Part shown: positions 23,528-35,934 of the stretch, in pieces
How positions within the stretch are numbered: position 1 is the stretch's first letter
How the letters are laid out: each line of letters starts with the position of its first letter
Assembly (NCBI GenBank): GCA_022578605.1
Contig: MU394059.1
Location: 840,961 to 904,960 of the forward strand
Origin: Camillea tinctor
Lineage: Eukaryota; Ascomycota; Sordariomycetes; Xylariales; Xylariaceae
Reading direction: 5' to 3'
Length of the DNA: 64,000 nucleotides
Position numbers and translations under genes: made by a program
Notes under the pieces: model-generated
The model's database searches: none
What the model was told of the DNA's origin: nothing
The model's input: the letters and a program-made list of their open reading frames with translations, nothing else

Positions 23528-24733
23528 ATGTCTTCGAGTCGCCTTTTCAGGCCTGCAGCTGGCTTGGTAACGGCAACAGCAGCCACCATTAGATTACAAC
23601 CTACGAGATGTAACCGAGGAGTATACGAGTCAGCAAGGCAAGCCTATAGGAGCTCTAGATCACTGAGCAGCTTAGTCCGGCCGCTGCCATCATCGTCGTC
23701 GTCATCACCACCACCATCATCGGCATGGCATGCGACATCGCGAGCTCCATTACTAGTGCCCCGCGGTTCCCGAAGTATCTTCATACAAACCGAGAACACA
23801 CCCAACCCCGACGCCCTCAAGTTCCTACCCAACTATAGAGTCATACCGCCCGAGATCAACACGCCCTTTATCGAATACCTGAACGCCAGGAGCACGATAT
23901 CGCCGCCGTACCCGTCCCCGCTCGCAGCCCAGCTCATGAACATCGACGGCGTAACTTCCGTCTTCTACGGGGCCGACTTCATCACCGTGACGAAGGCGAC
24001 TGATGCAAACTGGGTCCACATCCGGCCCGAGGTATTCGGTCTGATCACCGAGGCAGTCACCGCGGGCCAGCAGATTGTTACTCTGGGCAAGAAAGACGCC
24101 GCGGGAGCGGGGAGCGGGGCCGTGGAGGAAGACAGCCTGAGCTACAACGAGAACGACAGTGAAGTTGTGGGCATGATCAAAGAGCTGCTCGAGACACGGA
24201 TACGGCCTGCTATCCAAGAAGACGGTGGCGACATCGAGTTCCGCGGTTTCGAGGACGGTTATGTGAATTTGAAACTGAGGGGCGCATGCCGGACCTGCGA
24301 CTCGAGTACGGTCACATTGAAGAATGGCATTGAAGGGATGTTGATGCATTATGTGAGTAACCTCGCCTTTTACTCTCCCCAACACCTCGAGAGTCGCTAG
24401 CGTTTATTTGACGTCCTGCCACCTTGTTTAACCTGATGGGGTTGAGCGGGTTGTGGTCAAGAGTCTACAAAAAGCTTGACGATCAAAACCTTTCGAACTA
24501 TCCCTGGTCCCCATCCCTTCGTCCCTTGTCTTGCCCCCTTTCCTATGACGAATTTGCTAACCAATACCCCATAGATTGAGGAAGTCAAGGGGGTGAATCA
24601 GGTGATGGACCAAGAAGAAGAGATCGCGATGAAGGAATTCGCAAAGTTTGAGGAGAAACTACGCGCACAAAAGGGTCCAGACGCAGCTCCTACCACACCG
24701 GGGAAAGACTCTTTAGACTCGGTTCCTGGTTAA
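23528..24733 (+). CDS. NFU1: Mitochondrial iron-sulfur cluster scaffold/transfer protein Nfu1
   Basis: Nfu1 carries [4Fe-4S] clusters to mitochondrial targets such as lipoyl synthase and aconitase-type enzymes. Two exons, 23528-24352 and 24575-24733, with a 222-bp intron (GTGAGT..CCATAG), give 327 aa. Residues 1 to about 80 are rich in Arg, Ser and Ala and poor in acidic residues, a typical mitochondrial targeting sequence. The Nfu N-terminal domain begins at IFIQTENTPNPDALKFLP (84-101). The NifU-like C-terminal domain starts near 213 and includes RPAIQEDGGDIEF and the cluster-binding CRTC (Cys254, Cys257). The splice falls after MLMHY, and exon 2 continues IEEVKGVNQVMDQEEE, restoring the conserved end of the domain. 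Reading through the intron would give a false truncated tail. A Ser/Pro run near 54-65 sits in the presequence. Confidence 0.95.
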
Positions 24734-27700
24734 AGAGCGGGTAACAAACGATAGAACGAGGAAAAACAAAAGCATAAAAAAAAAGAAAAAGAAAAACTAT
24801 ACGTCGAAATACATTCGCTGTATTAATAGGTACGGGCATACATATAAAGTATTACTATTGCTCCGTTTATTAAAAAATGGCATTCCCCTCGAGGCTACCC
24901 AAAGATAACAATGGCGCACCGTCCGCCCTTATGACTTTAATAGCTCTCATATACATGGCATGGTTTACGGAGCGCGACCTAAACGGCACCGTGAATGAAC
25001 ATGAACAAGAATTGGCCGGCCCTCGTCTCAGCGTCTAGGTCTTGGATAGCCTATCTTCTATCTGGTTAGATTAGTTGACAGCCCCTTATATGCAAACTCT
25101 GTAGACCGAAAGGTGGACCTCTAGCGGGGTGGAGGATCGGCTGCTAGGATGGCTCGCGCCAATGCCTTGAATCGTGACCTTCCTCCTCCTTTGATCGTGG
25201 TTCATCGCACTAGGCATGATCTAGTCCCGGCACTTAAGCAGTAGTTCTGGCTCTGGGCTGGATGATCATTCCGGCCCATGTTGTCTGGAAGGTAACGAAA
25301 TATGGATGGCATATATCGGAAGGCGAAAATAAATCTGGGGAGTAGCATTTATTGCGCACCGGTGTGGCGACGCTGGCGGCGAAGCGCGCGATGGTCACAT
25401 GGGTAGCTTTGCAGTTCACACCTGCAGATGCGCATCCCTAATGGACACGACCAAACCCCGCAAGGAGGAGCTGGAATATACGTCAGATTGCATCCCCACG
25501 ATGCCTCGACTCTATAGACGACCCTGTTCGAATGGGAAATGCCGAGCACAGAACAGCTCCATACAGTAATAATAACAATGATGATGGTGATGACGATAAT
25601 AACAATATTCGCAACACAGGCTAGGTTCGTCGTGCGGATGCAATATCAGAAAGTCAAGAGAGTTCCCATATAACAATAACAACAACCACTACCACTACCA
25701 CCACCACCAAGGACCACGTACGTCATGCTTGCGTATAATTTATCACATAGAATAGAGAGCGTATGACTAGAACCCGGGGGGCTCTCCCCCTTGACGAATA
25801 CGCAATGAGCGATACTTTAGATTCGTGATCAGGTGGAACTTTTTATTTTACTTTATTTTGAGGCATTCCTCGTTTAGGCCAACAGGTTTCGACGCCTTAA
25901 AGACACGACGTTCTCTAATGCCGTGTACGTGGCCGTTGCGTTTCTTGTGTAGGTGTCCCTGAGCGCGTGATTGGCTGCGCTCCACGAGATCCTCTTTCGA
26001 TGCTTGGACGACATCCGACGATTCCTTTATCAAAAAAAAATATCTAGGTAGTATCTGGTCGCAAAGAAAAAGAAGAAGAAGAAAAAAGGGGGGGTGGAAG
26101 AGGAGGGGTCCTACCTAGGTGGCCAGCGCTCCCTTGTTCATGTGCTTTGTCGTCATCTCTACCTAGGTATACAAATCTCGTCTATCTCATCTGCTGGTTT
26201 CTCTGATAATCACCGTGTAAAAGCAACGGGACACGCGCCCATTGATGATCTAGGAGTTGCCTGCCAAAAAAGCTTTGCTCACGTTCTCGCGCAAGTCTGT
26301 CTGCCAATCAGAAGATCAATAGGGGTTTGGGGATGTGAACAGGGTTCTAGAATTATTATTAGTCGGATGGTCGGCCGTTGACAATTCGCGAATGAGGATG
26401 GCCAGAGGAGAATCCGGGGTAAGCTAGTAGAAAGCCCCTGAACCAGTCTGTGCACGCACCGTGGCATAGTATTCCGGATTCTGCCCAGCAAGGCCAGCGG
26501 TTCTGCGCCACCATTCCAAGTTTGATCGACGATATCTGGTGGTAGTTGTTAGTTGTAGATGACCGGGATATGGTATGGCTTACTACCACTACTACTACCT
26601 ACTTACACCTACCCTAGTAGTAGTTGTCGATAGTTACTATAGTTATTATTCAAAGTGAACAACAGTTGTCAGATCGATCTATCAGCTCAGGGCACCTCAC
26701 TTCTCTTCAGCCAAAAGCTGTTCAAATCTAAGGCGACTTTCCGGGAGGCTTGGTCAAATCTGACCAAACAGGCGTGGATCCAGGTAATGCGACCTTTCCG
26801 TTTAGGCTGAGGCTTGCATAGGGGAATTCCTAGGCTTGCATTTCTCTCCAGGAGCGTTTTCGCTCCGCCCCTGCGCCCTGCGCATAGAAATAGGGATGCT
26901 ATGCATCTGACATGCGACGAGAGTCGTGCATATGTGGCCCGAAAACACGCCCATCTCCTCAGGATAGGATTGCAATGTTGATGAACGAGCGAATTAAGTC
27001 AATTTTTGACCCAGGCGTTTAGGGGTTGACTTATACCTTTTATCTCGCTAGAGAGAAAGAGGGAGAGAGAGAAGCGAACATATATATGTATAATATTAAA
27101 AAAAAAAAATAATAAGAAAAAAAAATAAAGGAGAGTCCACTTGAAAGGGGGGGAATGGATGACGGAGGTTTAACGAATCCATCGGAGATTTTGTTGTAAT
27201 AATGATCGGTTCCAAGGGTTCCAAGTTGTTGTTCCCACAAAGAGAACTCGGTTCAAGATGGTACTCGAAAGGATATATAACTGATGTGATGTTTGAGTTT
27301 GTTTCGAGGAATTGTTGCGAATCCTCTATAATCGTTAGTCGTCCAATATGAGAATAATTACTCCTGAATCTCAACAGTTCCCGCCCCCTCCGCGGGCTTG
27401 CCTAAATCAAGCAAGTCATATATACAGTACGGGCACTCAATTTCGCCACGATACATAAATGATATGCGAGAGACGAGACTAAGGTATTTCAACTGCTCAA
27501 GGAATAGGTAGAAGCGAATGCTCGGATGAATAATGGTTGGACAGTCCCGTCGGCGAGCCTCTCGGAGTCAAGCACATGAGCAAACATTGGTTCTTATTCG
27601 ACTTGTTAATCCTTCCGTGGTAACAATCATTTGACGTGCATGCATACGACAGAGATGCATACGAATTACCAGACCTACATTACTACTAGTCACTACCAGC

Positions 27701-28800
27701 TTAACCCCTACCACCACCACGGTAACTCTGATCCTGCTACTGTTGTTATTGTTGTTGCTGCTGCTGTTGCTGTTAGTGCTACTGCTACTGCTACTGCTAG
27801 TAGCATGCAGTCTGGATGCAGTGTCATCGGCCACCCGTTTTTTCCAAGTCGTTTAAGTTTGCCGGCTAGCACGGGTTCCCCAAGACTTAAGCAAGGACAG
27901 CGGCTGCAGGGCAGAGGGAACATCCATGTAGCACTACACGCGGTACCGGTCAGCGGAGGGGCAGGGTTGCACTAGTCGATAGAGGGGAACCCTATTCTAT
28001 TTGCTGCTAGGATCAGGAGAAGAGAAAGGGGGGGAGGGGGGATTGTAAGAGGGGAGAGTTTTTGCTTAAGAAACCTCTTCAACAACGGACTGAAAGGCAA
28101 AGAGACAACATATTGAAATGTGACTCTGATTGGTCCGACTTACATACTCACTTATAGAGATCCCCAAAATAAGGATCAAGGATATGGACTGAAATCTGAC
28201 AATATAGTGGATCAGCAAAGGCACAGGAGGTAACATTTCAAGGAGAGGGGGGGTGCGGGAATGCCCCCCTTTGATGATGGATAGTGGATTCGACACCGGT
28301 GAAGGACTTGATGTGGTTGATGAGCCGAACTAAGAAGTCGAGTTTGAAAAAAAAAAAAAAAAGGAGGAGAGGGTATGTGTGATTAATCAGCAGAACAGTC
28401 TTTTTCTTTTTCTTTTTTCACGATGTTCCTCTATCTCTCTTTCGGTCTGTATGTCTTATGATTCTTGTTATTATATTGGAAATGGTTCCGGCCGAAGATA
28501 TTCGGCTGAGCAAGTTGTGGGGAAGAAAAGCCAGGTTCGGTAGGTTAGCTACATACTACATGTACGCTATGCGTACAGTACATCGATGTAAGTCACATGT
28601 GTGTTCTTGTACTACTTTTAGTACACTGCGTATATAGCTAGGCTGCCAGGGCCAGTTAAGTAGTTATAGGTACCTACCTACATCCTCTAGGCTAGGACGA
28701 AGGTTCCCTCATTTTTAGTTCCGAATCTAGGTAATCAGGTAATTCAGATCTAAAAAGGAGCCTCTCGGTATATAAGAGTCAAGAGCGCAAGGTGACCATG
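24734..28800. other. Large gene-free spacer, left part
   Basis: No gene is supported. It contains trinucleotide-rich patches (25565-25605, 25676-25710, 27733-27800), a 16-nt poly-A near 28347, GAA runs near 26068-26085 and TACCTAGGTA words (26113-26120, 26160-26169). The GCT/GTT-repeat patch at 27733-27800 makes poly-Ser/Asn open frames on the minus strand that lack an ATG and look spurious. Confidence 0.5.
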
Positions 28801-29339
28801 TCGAGGCTGGCGACAGGTCATTGGATGGCCTTAAGCAGGATGGAAGTGCCTAGGTTAGGTGCTAGGTTAGGAGATCGGCAGTGATGGAAGATGGTGTTCA
28901 TCAACTCCACACTTGGGGGAGTGGAGGGTAGACAGAGAGCAAAGAACAATGGATAGAGGAAATATACACTAGTGAGGGAGCAACAAGATGAAAAAAAGAT
29001 AGCCCCAAAAATAGTGCGTCTCAACGTAAGATGCGGTACGGTACGGTACGATGATTGCGTAGTAGCACGAAGCAGACAGATAATACCTAGACAAAACCTG
29101 ACCATTGATCACTTGATGGGACTTGCATGAGGAATTTCAGGAGAACCTGGCTGTAAAAAAAAGAAGGAAGGAAAAAAAAAAGATTGGAACATTAAGGAGC
29201 TTAGATTGCGGGCTGTCTAGGCTCTAGCTTGCTACTGTTTAGGCAACCCCAGAGCGCTACCCGTTATTTGACGGGGCAAAGTTCTATTTCAAGTGGGGCA
29301 TCGGGGCATCTCTCTGGGTACATCATGTACGTATGTACT

Positions 29340-29350
29340 ATGTATGTGTG

Positions 29351-29384
<34 letters not shown>

Positions 29385-29394
29385 TGTACGTACA
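29340..29394. repeat. (TGTA)n tetranucleotide microsatellite
   Basis: About eight perfect TGTA units at 29357-29388, flanked by degenerate copies (TGTATGTGTGTATATA on the left, CGTACATG on the right). Confidence 0.9.
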
Positions 29395-30727
29395 TGCTAG
29401 AACAAAAGCCCGGACAGCCTAGGCTTACCTGAAGTAGGTACCTAAGCTAGGGACCTGAAGGTACGGCAGCTTGCCACTAACTCTCAGGCAAGTACATATG
29501 TACTTTAGACCGAGCAGTCAAAGTACCTACCTACTAGTACCTAGACGGCCACCTGCCTGTGTTATTGATCTTTGTTCCCACTCGGTCACCCTCTCTCATA
29601 CACTTAGATCCATCTAGTCTACCATCTCTCTTTGCCGTCCATTGTCTGTATGTAGTGTACTTGCATCACCTAGCAGAAGGTACCTCATACAAATGGCTTG
29701 CCTGCATCTACATACATAACCTGCATACAAAGTACATGTAGTCTTTTTCTAGTTCTCCCCTCCTCCATTGAGAGAGGTGGGATTGAACCTTTACAAGTCC
29801 TTTCATACATACCTGATCATACCTAACCTGACCTGATCAAACTGACGATCCTTTCTCTTAGTCGCTCGTAGGAAATTCATTCCTCACCCAACCCATTTTT
29901 GGTCACTTTTTCTCTCTTCTTCTTCTTCGCTCTCTACTTGACTCTCACTTTATCTCTCTCTCTCTCTTTTTACCTTCCACGCACACACCCCTTTTCGACA
30001 TATATTGACCTATATGACTAACGGGTCAACTTACTCCTCATTCCGCTAAGAGGATCAGACTAACTAGAAAAGACCGGAACATTTATGAATTTCTGTTGAT
30101 TGTTAAGAAATTTAGACATATACTTGTCTACACTTGTAATAGCGACGCCTCTTTCTTACATACTTACACTACTTTCTCTCACTCTCTCTTCACTTTCAAC
30201 CTTTTCACTAATTCTGCCTAGCTTAGCCTTTACGCCCCCCCTTGCCTTTGCATAGAAATACCCTTTTTTAAGAAAAGGTCCTTTTTACTTCTCTCTTTTC
30301 TTTTTTTCCCCTTCTCTTTTATAAAGAAATACCTAGTACTACCTAACTGGAAATACTGGAACATCGGTTTTGCTCATCCGATTATTTAGCGGGCAAGGCG
30401 GGCTACATATCACCCTTCCCAATTATTATTATTATTATTTTTATTATTACACAGTACCTCGTAACACCCTGACACCCTTTCCCCTACCACCCTTGTCCAC
30501 TATTACCAGCTTAACTTTAAAACTATCTCCATTCTTCTCCACTAGCCACTTTCCCTCACGCGAAGGCGAAGGCGAAGGCGAAGCAAAAAAAAAAAAAGGT
30601 TCCTTCCCAAGCTCTCTCTCTCTCTCTTTCGTGTCGCAACGTCTTGTCGCTTTTCTTCCCCGCTCTTCAACTACAACATCCTCCCAAAAAAAAAACCTAC
30701 CTCCAACATCCCATCTTTCTTTCTCTT

Positions 30728-30772
30728 CCACCTTCTCAACTTCCACCTTCTCAACTTCCACCTTCTCAACTT
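30728..30772 (+). repeat. 15-bp tandem repeat, three copies
   Basis: Three perfect copies of CCACCTTCTCAACTT, followed by a partial fourth (CCACCCTT). It lies in the pyrimidine-rich leader upstream of the PSP1-domain gene. Confidence 0.9.
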
Positions 30773-31935
30773 CCACCCTTTCCTCCCTCCTCCTCCCTTA
30801 TTGCAATTGCCGGCCCCGACAGCTTCGACGACAATCCTCTTTGCGTCTTGACGGCTATTCGCATTCGTCTACCTTTTTTACATTGTCTTTTCTCCTCGCG
30901 CAAATAGCCTTGCGACGACAACCCACATATCCCTCCAACAATGGGCTGCTGCGCGTAGCTCCCGTCGCAATCCGTCGAGACCCGTTATACTTGAGAAGAA
31001 TAAAAAAAAACCTTATAAAGAATAAAAGTGAAGAACACCTGGGGCGCAAAAAATACAATCCAGCATACAATACACTCCTTACCCTTTTTCTCCTCGGCTG
31101 TTGTACTAGATTCGTCATCCTAGACCTTACCATACTACTGCTGCTGCTCCTACTACCACCACCACTTACACGAGACGCGGAAAATCGAATCAGTTTGCGA
31201 TCCGCTTCTTTCCACCCACGACGCATCTACTCCTTCCTATCTTTTGGCCTAAAGAAGGGTCTTTCAACGGCGTTTTTCTGGAACTTTACCTAGTACTTTT
31301 TACTCGTCTCTTTTTAACCTTCGTCTTCCTAAGCAACCATTGTTGTCTCTCTGTGTTCGTTTTCTTTCGCCTATTAGATTCGGATTCTGCGATACCCTGT
31401 GAATAGATCTAATACTTTCTTAAACTGGTCAGTATATGGTTTAATTTTTTTGTTAGTTTTCCTTGGGCTTCTGTATCCCTTTTCTATGGCTAGTTGTGTG
31501 TTGGCTTGGACGAATGGTGCATTCTGGTTTTCGCTAGCACGTCTATTAGTTGATTTCGGAGATGGCAACTATGCCTTTCCTGCCCGGATTTAGGATGCCT
31601 GACCTAATCCTCGATTGCAAGTGGCACGATGCTGGCAATTGTCCCATTCATTCATTCTATGGTCACGCTTCTAGTCGGTCAGAACTAACATGACCTGTAG
31701 ATTTTTACGTCTTCTATCACCGGTGACACGTCAACAGTTGGGTTAAACAGAGTTTCTAAAAGTTTGGCGGCTATTTCTTATTGTTCGCCTTATCTTTATC
31801 GATTCGTGCTATTAAACTTTGGTCTCAACGGGTTGGCGTACGTGTTTGACATCTGTCATCTTCCAAGGGAAAGAGAGAAAGAAAAGAGAGAGAGAGGAAA
31901 ACCAAACTTGTTGCAATCTCGGTTCTCGATCCACG

Positions 31936-34691
31936 ATGAGTGCCAGCAACATCAAGCCTGCTCCAACGGCCAAAACGAGCCAGGGTGGTTTCGCGGCGAT
32001 CGCGCCTAGCAATCAATCTATTCTTCTCGAGAAGTTGAACGTGCGAAGGTCCACCCCCGATTCGGAGGCCCTAGCAAGCTCGGATGACGAACCCGACCCT
32101 CATCGACAGGATGTGCCTCAACCACCAGTACAGCCTCAGAGGCCTGTACGTCGTGCATCGTGGTTAAATGATACGTCACCAGCCACCTTACCCCATCCAA
32201 GAAAAGGGTCGTTCGCTAGCAGCTCCATGTCACCGACTGCCTCACATCCGAGTACCCCTTCGGCTGAATCCGGTGTTGCTGCATGGAGCTCACATGCGGC
32301 TCGGGGGCACCAGGGCGCGCCATCCTTTCCATGGGGAACTGGTATTTGGAATACTGAGCGTAAGGAACCGCCGTCACGGTTGACAGAAGTTTTACCCTCC
32401 CCAACCTCAACTATTCCTGCGGGACAAAGTTTCTTTGGGAGCGATACCTCCTTGTCACAAACTTCTCCTACTCCTCGAGAACAAGGTGCCAACCCGCAAA
32501 TTCCCTTTGCGATTCCTCTTCACCCCACGCCAAAGACGTACCGTTCTCAATCATACTCGGTGGGGCAGCTAGACCCTGATTTAGCCACGCCCACCATTTC
32601 CCCTTCAGTAATGCCTGGAAGAACACGTCCACTCGGACACCCGGGCCTCCAACACCGGCCCTCGCGGCCCAGCATGTTGAGTGAGATGTCAAATGAGGGC
32701 ATGTTAGGAAAGGTTAAAGAAGTGGATGATGACGATGACGAAAGCGCTAGTGATTCCCCGCCGGGAATGCATCAACAACAGAGTGCCGAAGCAAAGACGA
32801 TTGAACTTCTCACTCGTGAGAACGCCATGCTACGACAACAACAGCAGTATCAAAACTCGCGCTTGAGACCTCGTGCGTCAACCGCTGCCAATTACGGTCT
32901 AGGAAATGGTTATAGTGTTCGAGACCCCGTGCCAGAGGAATCGGACTATGCGATTGATGAACTGGATGAGACGAACGAAGGTCAAGACCCCATGGCTAGA
33001 CGAGGAATGGGGAGACGGATGAGTGAATATGCAACTGGGTCCTTCCGTTCTCCATACCCTGTGGAGAATAGGAAGCTTGAGAACGTTAAGAGGGCCTACT
33101 GGCAAAGCTCCCTGGGTTTTGGTGATATTCCGCAAAGTCGTAGGCACTCGTTCGCGGATATTCCCACCCGGCAGGGTTCAATCGGTTCTATTGGGGAGCC
33201 TGTTTCCTTGCATGAAGCAACCTCTCCGGATGCATCTCAGGCTCAAGATTATGGTGGATTTTCGGAAAGTGCAGGTTTCAATACCACTAGTCCTCGTAAG
33301 TCATTAGAAGGTAATCTAACTGCCGTCTGGCCTGAGCTAACTTATCACGGAAGTGTCGTATTATCCTACTGGAGGTATGACCGGCGCGCATCAAGCCATG
33401 GCTAATTCAGCTTATGGAAACCCCTATCAGCCCAACTACGGGCTTGCTTCTGCTTATGCTAACCGCCCTCCATCACCACATCGAAACATGTACGGCATGA
33501 GCCAGCCAAGACACAACCAACTCTTGCACATTGTCCTCTTCAAATGCTCGAGGGCGGATGTCTTCTACATCCAAGAGGGTACTGGCTTAACGGTCAAACC
33601 AGGTGATCTTGTGATCGTTGAGGCAGATCGAGGAACTGATCTTGGTACTGTGGCCCGTGACAATGTTGACTGGCAAACAGCGAAAGAGTTAAAGGAGCAT
33701 TATGCAGAAGAGCATTACAAGTGGTTGATGATGTATTCCCAGAATGCTGCAGCTGCCCAGGACGGAACTGGTGCTGGCCTGATGGCTGCCTCAAATGGCC
33801 TCCAAGGAAGTGCTATTGGCGGAATGGGGCCACCTAGTCAGCACCACATGCAAGAACCGAATGCGGGCGAGCTGAAACCGAAATTGATTAAACGCCTCGC
33901 GCAAAGCCACGAGATCCACAGCCTCCGTGATAAGGAGGGCAACGAGGCTAAAGCGAAACGCATGTGTATGCAGAAGGTTAAAGAACACGGGCTGAATATG
34001 GAAATCCTCGATGCCGAGTTCCAAATGTAAGGGTCTCGTCATGTACGCATGTTGGGTGACGCAACTAACGATGACTAGGGACTGGAAGAAACTAACATTT
34101 TATTATTTTGCGGATGCGTACATCAACTTCAATTCTCTGGTAACCGATCTATTTAAGATCTATAAGACGAGAATTTGGATGTCCGCTATCAACCCCGCTT
34201 CCTTTGCTAGTCCAACTCTGGGTTTGCAAGCTCCTAGCGGCATCGGCCCAGGAGCCGTTGGGCTCGGAAGAGGCGGAGGGAACAACACGGATCGCCGATC
34301 TAACCAGGCACAGGAATCACAGAACGCATTTGCTGGTGGTGCTTCGTCCGGTCGGCCGTTTCAACTACCCTCGTTTAACCAGCAGCCATTTAGCGCAACG
34401 GAACGATCATCGGTGGCTGGCTCTGCCTACCCATCGGGGTTTCCTTATTCGGCATATGGGGTCTATAGTGGCGCTCCCAGGGCCGGCGCCGTTCCGTTCA
34501 TGCCAGGCATGATGCAGGCTATGGATGCATACTCCGCAGGTTTCCCCCAAACGGGAGGAGACTTCCCCTCCACCATGCGGGCCCGATTCCCGAGCCCACA
34601 TGGAGCCCCTTCCCCACATGACCAGAGCATACCTACACAGCAGAACGACTGGGTTGGGACCTTCCAGGGATTATCACTTAACTCTCGCTAA
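31936..34691 (+). CDS. PSP1 C-terminal-domain protein (881 aa)
   Basis: Three exons, 31936-33295, 33354-34026 and 34079-34691, with introns of 58 and 52 bp (both GTAAG..AG with a CTAAC word before the acceptor), give 881 aa. The first 500 residues are Ser/Pro-rich and probably disordered, with an acidic DDDDDES patch. The PSP1 domain spans about 510-712: HIVLFKCSRADVFYI, VKPGDLVIVEADRGTDLGTV, KAKRMCMQKVKEHGLNMEILDAEFQ, and across the last splice MDWKKLTFYYFAD to LFKIYKTRIWM. The tail is Gly/Ser/Pro-rich. The domain is shared with yeast Psp1, named as a high-copy suppressor of DNA polymerase alpha mutants, and with bacterial YaaT. The molecular role in fungi is not settled. ATG 31936 is chosen because the frame upstream of it (from 31819) is charged leader-like sequence begun by a non-ATG codon. 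Confidence 0.9.
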
Positions 34692-35934
34692 AGGCCCCTG
34701 ACGCCTCGAGTGCGACAGTACACGGATACAATTTTCAATTCTCGTATAATATTTCGTCGTATCATATCTATCATGTTCTTCACTCTGCCTCATGCAGGCT
34801 AGCTTCTCTTACAGACCCTCGTTGAGGGGTCATGACAGACAACGGACAGATAAAGACGGGTGATGACCAGATTCGGGCGTTGGCCGGCATTTCCTTTAAT
34901 TCTACCAAAAAAAGACTCAGGGCTGGTTCGCTGGAAACAAGACAGGCTGGAATGGTGGCTATTTTTTGAGTTCTTTATTTTTCTCTAGCTTGCCACGACT
35001 CACTTGATTCATGATGATGGCATCAGATGGACCACAAGACAAAATTACTCCTACATTCATGGGAAATTAACATAGACCTGACATCGCTGCACGGGGATTT
35101 AAGTGTAACTCGATGTTTTAAAAAAGAGGGGGGTAAAAGAGGCTTTTCTTTTCTTTTCTTTTTATGTTTCTTGTTTCTTTTTCCTCCCACTTTCGTTGGC
35201 TATCCAATGGAGGTTTTCTGTACGATCAAAAAAGACTTCTTTTCGAGTAAGGCTGCTGCAATAGTTGCTTTGTTTATTCTTCAGACGCATTTATAGGGGT
35301 TTAAATGTTAGGTATTCCAGAGGTTTCGGGACAAAATTGAGGATTGGTTAATATTATCTTTTTGGCATAATTGATGATAACATAACTCGTTGGTCTGTAA
35401 TGTGGTGTAAGTTGATACCTAAACTATCTGCTACATAACCTACATGATAGGTGATGGACGTTATGCCATACAATTGATCTCTGTACCACTCATTTGACTT
35501 TTTCAAGGTATAGCTACTATTTTCTTTTTATTGTTCTAGTTTATAGTGAATCTAGGAAGGCGTGATGGTACATAGTAGGTACTAGAAGGTACCTGGGGTA
35601 TCCTCATTTTTTTTTGATGCGCTTTCCAATGTTTCTTCTAGGTCAGGCACCTGCCTTCCTCCTTCTTATTTTTGTAAATAATGCCCTTCCCCCTTTCCCA
35701 GCCTTCAAGTTTCCCTTTTTCTCTTCTTCCTCTTTCTAACTCCAGAGGTGTGCCCGCTCGTTCTCTCCCTTGGCCACTTTACCCTCTCCTTCCATTCATT
35801 CTATATAATCATATAGTCTAGAGGCATATAGGCATTGTTTCGAGTTTTCTATTATTAATATGGTCTCTTGTCACAATATTACATTGTACTTTCAGCATAT
35901 CTAAGCACCGTTACAATACTGACTTTATATTAAC
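34692..35934. other. Spacer, 3' end of PSP1-domain gene and promoter of next gene
   Basis: No gene is seen. It is T-rich around 35140-35175 and C/T-rich at 35640-35790, which fits a leader for the downstream plus-strand gene. GTAGGTACTAGAAGGTACC lies near 35575. Confidence 0.5.

Larger units (their letters stand above)
28801..31935 (+). promoter_or_regulatory. Probable upstream region and long pyrimidine-rich leader of the PSP1-domain gene
   Basis: From about 29870 to 31900 the plus strand is strongly C/T-rich (CTCTCTCT, TTCTTCTT and CCTTTTT runs), the typical look of filamentous-fungal core promoters and long 5' UTRs, and it leads directly into ATG 31936. A TGTA tetranucleotide array (29340-29394) and a 15-bp tandem repeat (30728-30772) lie within it. 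A long open frame at 30370-31293 has no ATG and no internal methionine, so it is read as leader composition rather than protein. Transcription starts cannot be placed. Confidence 0.5.

Noticed and set aside
27568..27834. Minus-strand poly-Ser/Asn frame
   Set aside because: Starts at GTG and is generated by a trinucleotide repeat patch.
30447..30776. Open frame on the minus strand with VEKVEVEKVE repeats
   Set aside because: It is the complement of the 15-bp pyrimidine repeat and not a protein-like sequence.
30370..31293. 307-codon plus-strand open frame
   Set aside because: It begins at TTG, has no methionine inside, and is Ser/Pro/Leu low-complexity dictated by C/T-rich DNA. Treated as leader sequence of the PSP1-domain gene.
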